Source of the DNA: Planctomycetota bacterium
GTDB taxonomy: Bacteria; Planctomycetota; JAJSAM01; JAJVHW01
Assembly: GCA_021414065.1 (NCBI GenBank)
Contig: JAIOPE010000077.1
Location: 1-61,410 of the forward strand
Length of the DNA stretch: 61,410 bases
Direction of reading: 5' to 3'
Numbering within the stretch: position 1 is the first letter of the stretch; the number at the start of each line of letters is the position of its first letter. The notes below the pieces were generated by a model, which did not search any database, was not told the origin of the DNA, and saw only the letters and a program-made list of their open reading frames with translations. The position numbers and the translations under genes were made by a program. This document shows, piece after piece, positions 61,396 to 61,410 of the stretch.

Positions 61396-61410
61396 AAAGC
61401 CGACGCTGCG

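Overview
The window is high-GC DNA from a bacterium that is most likely a member of the Planctomycetota. The RpoA N-terminus, a SecE with three membrane spans, an EF-Tu with a K-T-V-T-I switch I, the missing L30 gene, a large secreted alpha/alpha-toroid repeat protein and an ABC transporter/GldG-like/DUF4340 unit all fit that group. The assignment rests on remembered family features and has not been checked by a search.

Layout. Positions 159-836 (+) encode an NAD(P)H-hydrate epimerase. From 1080 to 9119 the minus strand carries an L,D-transpeptidase and the translation cluster aspS, infC-rpmI-rplT and pheST. From 9195 to 12068 (+) lie ndk and two exported repeat proteins. From 12149 to 15428 (-) three genes overlap by 4 bases each: a protein of unknown function, miaB and ribD. 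From 15548 to 47988 the minus strand holds one nearly unbroken translation and transcription super-cluster. In transcription order it runs tRNA-Gly, tRNA-Thr, tuf, rpmG, tRNA-Trp, secE, nusG, rplKAJL, rpoBC, rpsLG, fusA, the S10 genes, the spc genes, secY-adk-map-infA-rpmJ and rpsMKD-rpoA-rplQ. It ends at a strong hairpin. From 48.4 to 61.4 kb there is mixed accessory content: a small zinc-ribbon protein, an SGNH hydrolase, a membrane protein, a divergent Tag-type glycosylase, an ABC transporter with a frameshifted GldF-GldG-like fusion and a DUF4340 protein, a membrane protein, a decayed PaaZ-type aldehyde dehydrogenase, a lipoprotein and a toroid protein. The right edge has a short element bounded by inverted repeats and one copy of a dispersed repeat.

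How the genes work together. The central 32 kb builds the ribosome and RNA polymerase core, their elongation factors and the Sec channel. Most gaps are under 50 bases or are ATGA/GTGA overlaps. The few larger gaps (infC-rpmI, rplT-pheS, rpsK-rpsD, rpsG-fusA, rpsL-rpoC, rplL-rpoB, tRNA-Trp-secE) nearly all contain stem-loops or phased repeats, so they are the likely control points. The accessory arm has two genes with clear reading-frame lesions, while the housekeeping genes are intact.

No rRNA genes, CRISPR arrays, prophage genes or transposase genes were seen. The most unusual observations are a helically phased GTCA/TGAC array before secE, a three-tier mRNA structure between infC and rpmI, an EF-G with a non-canonical domain IV tip, a PheT without its tRNA-binding domain, and a 218-base inverted-repeat element at the right edge.
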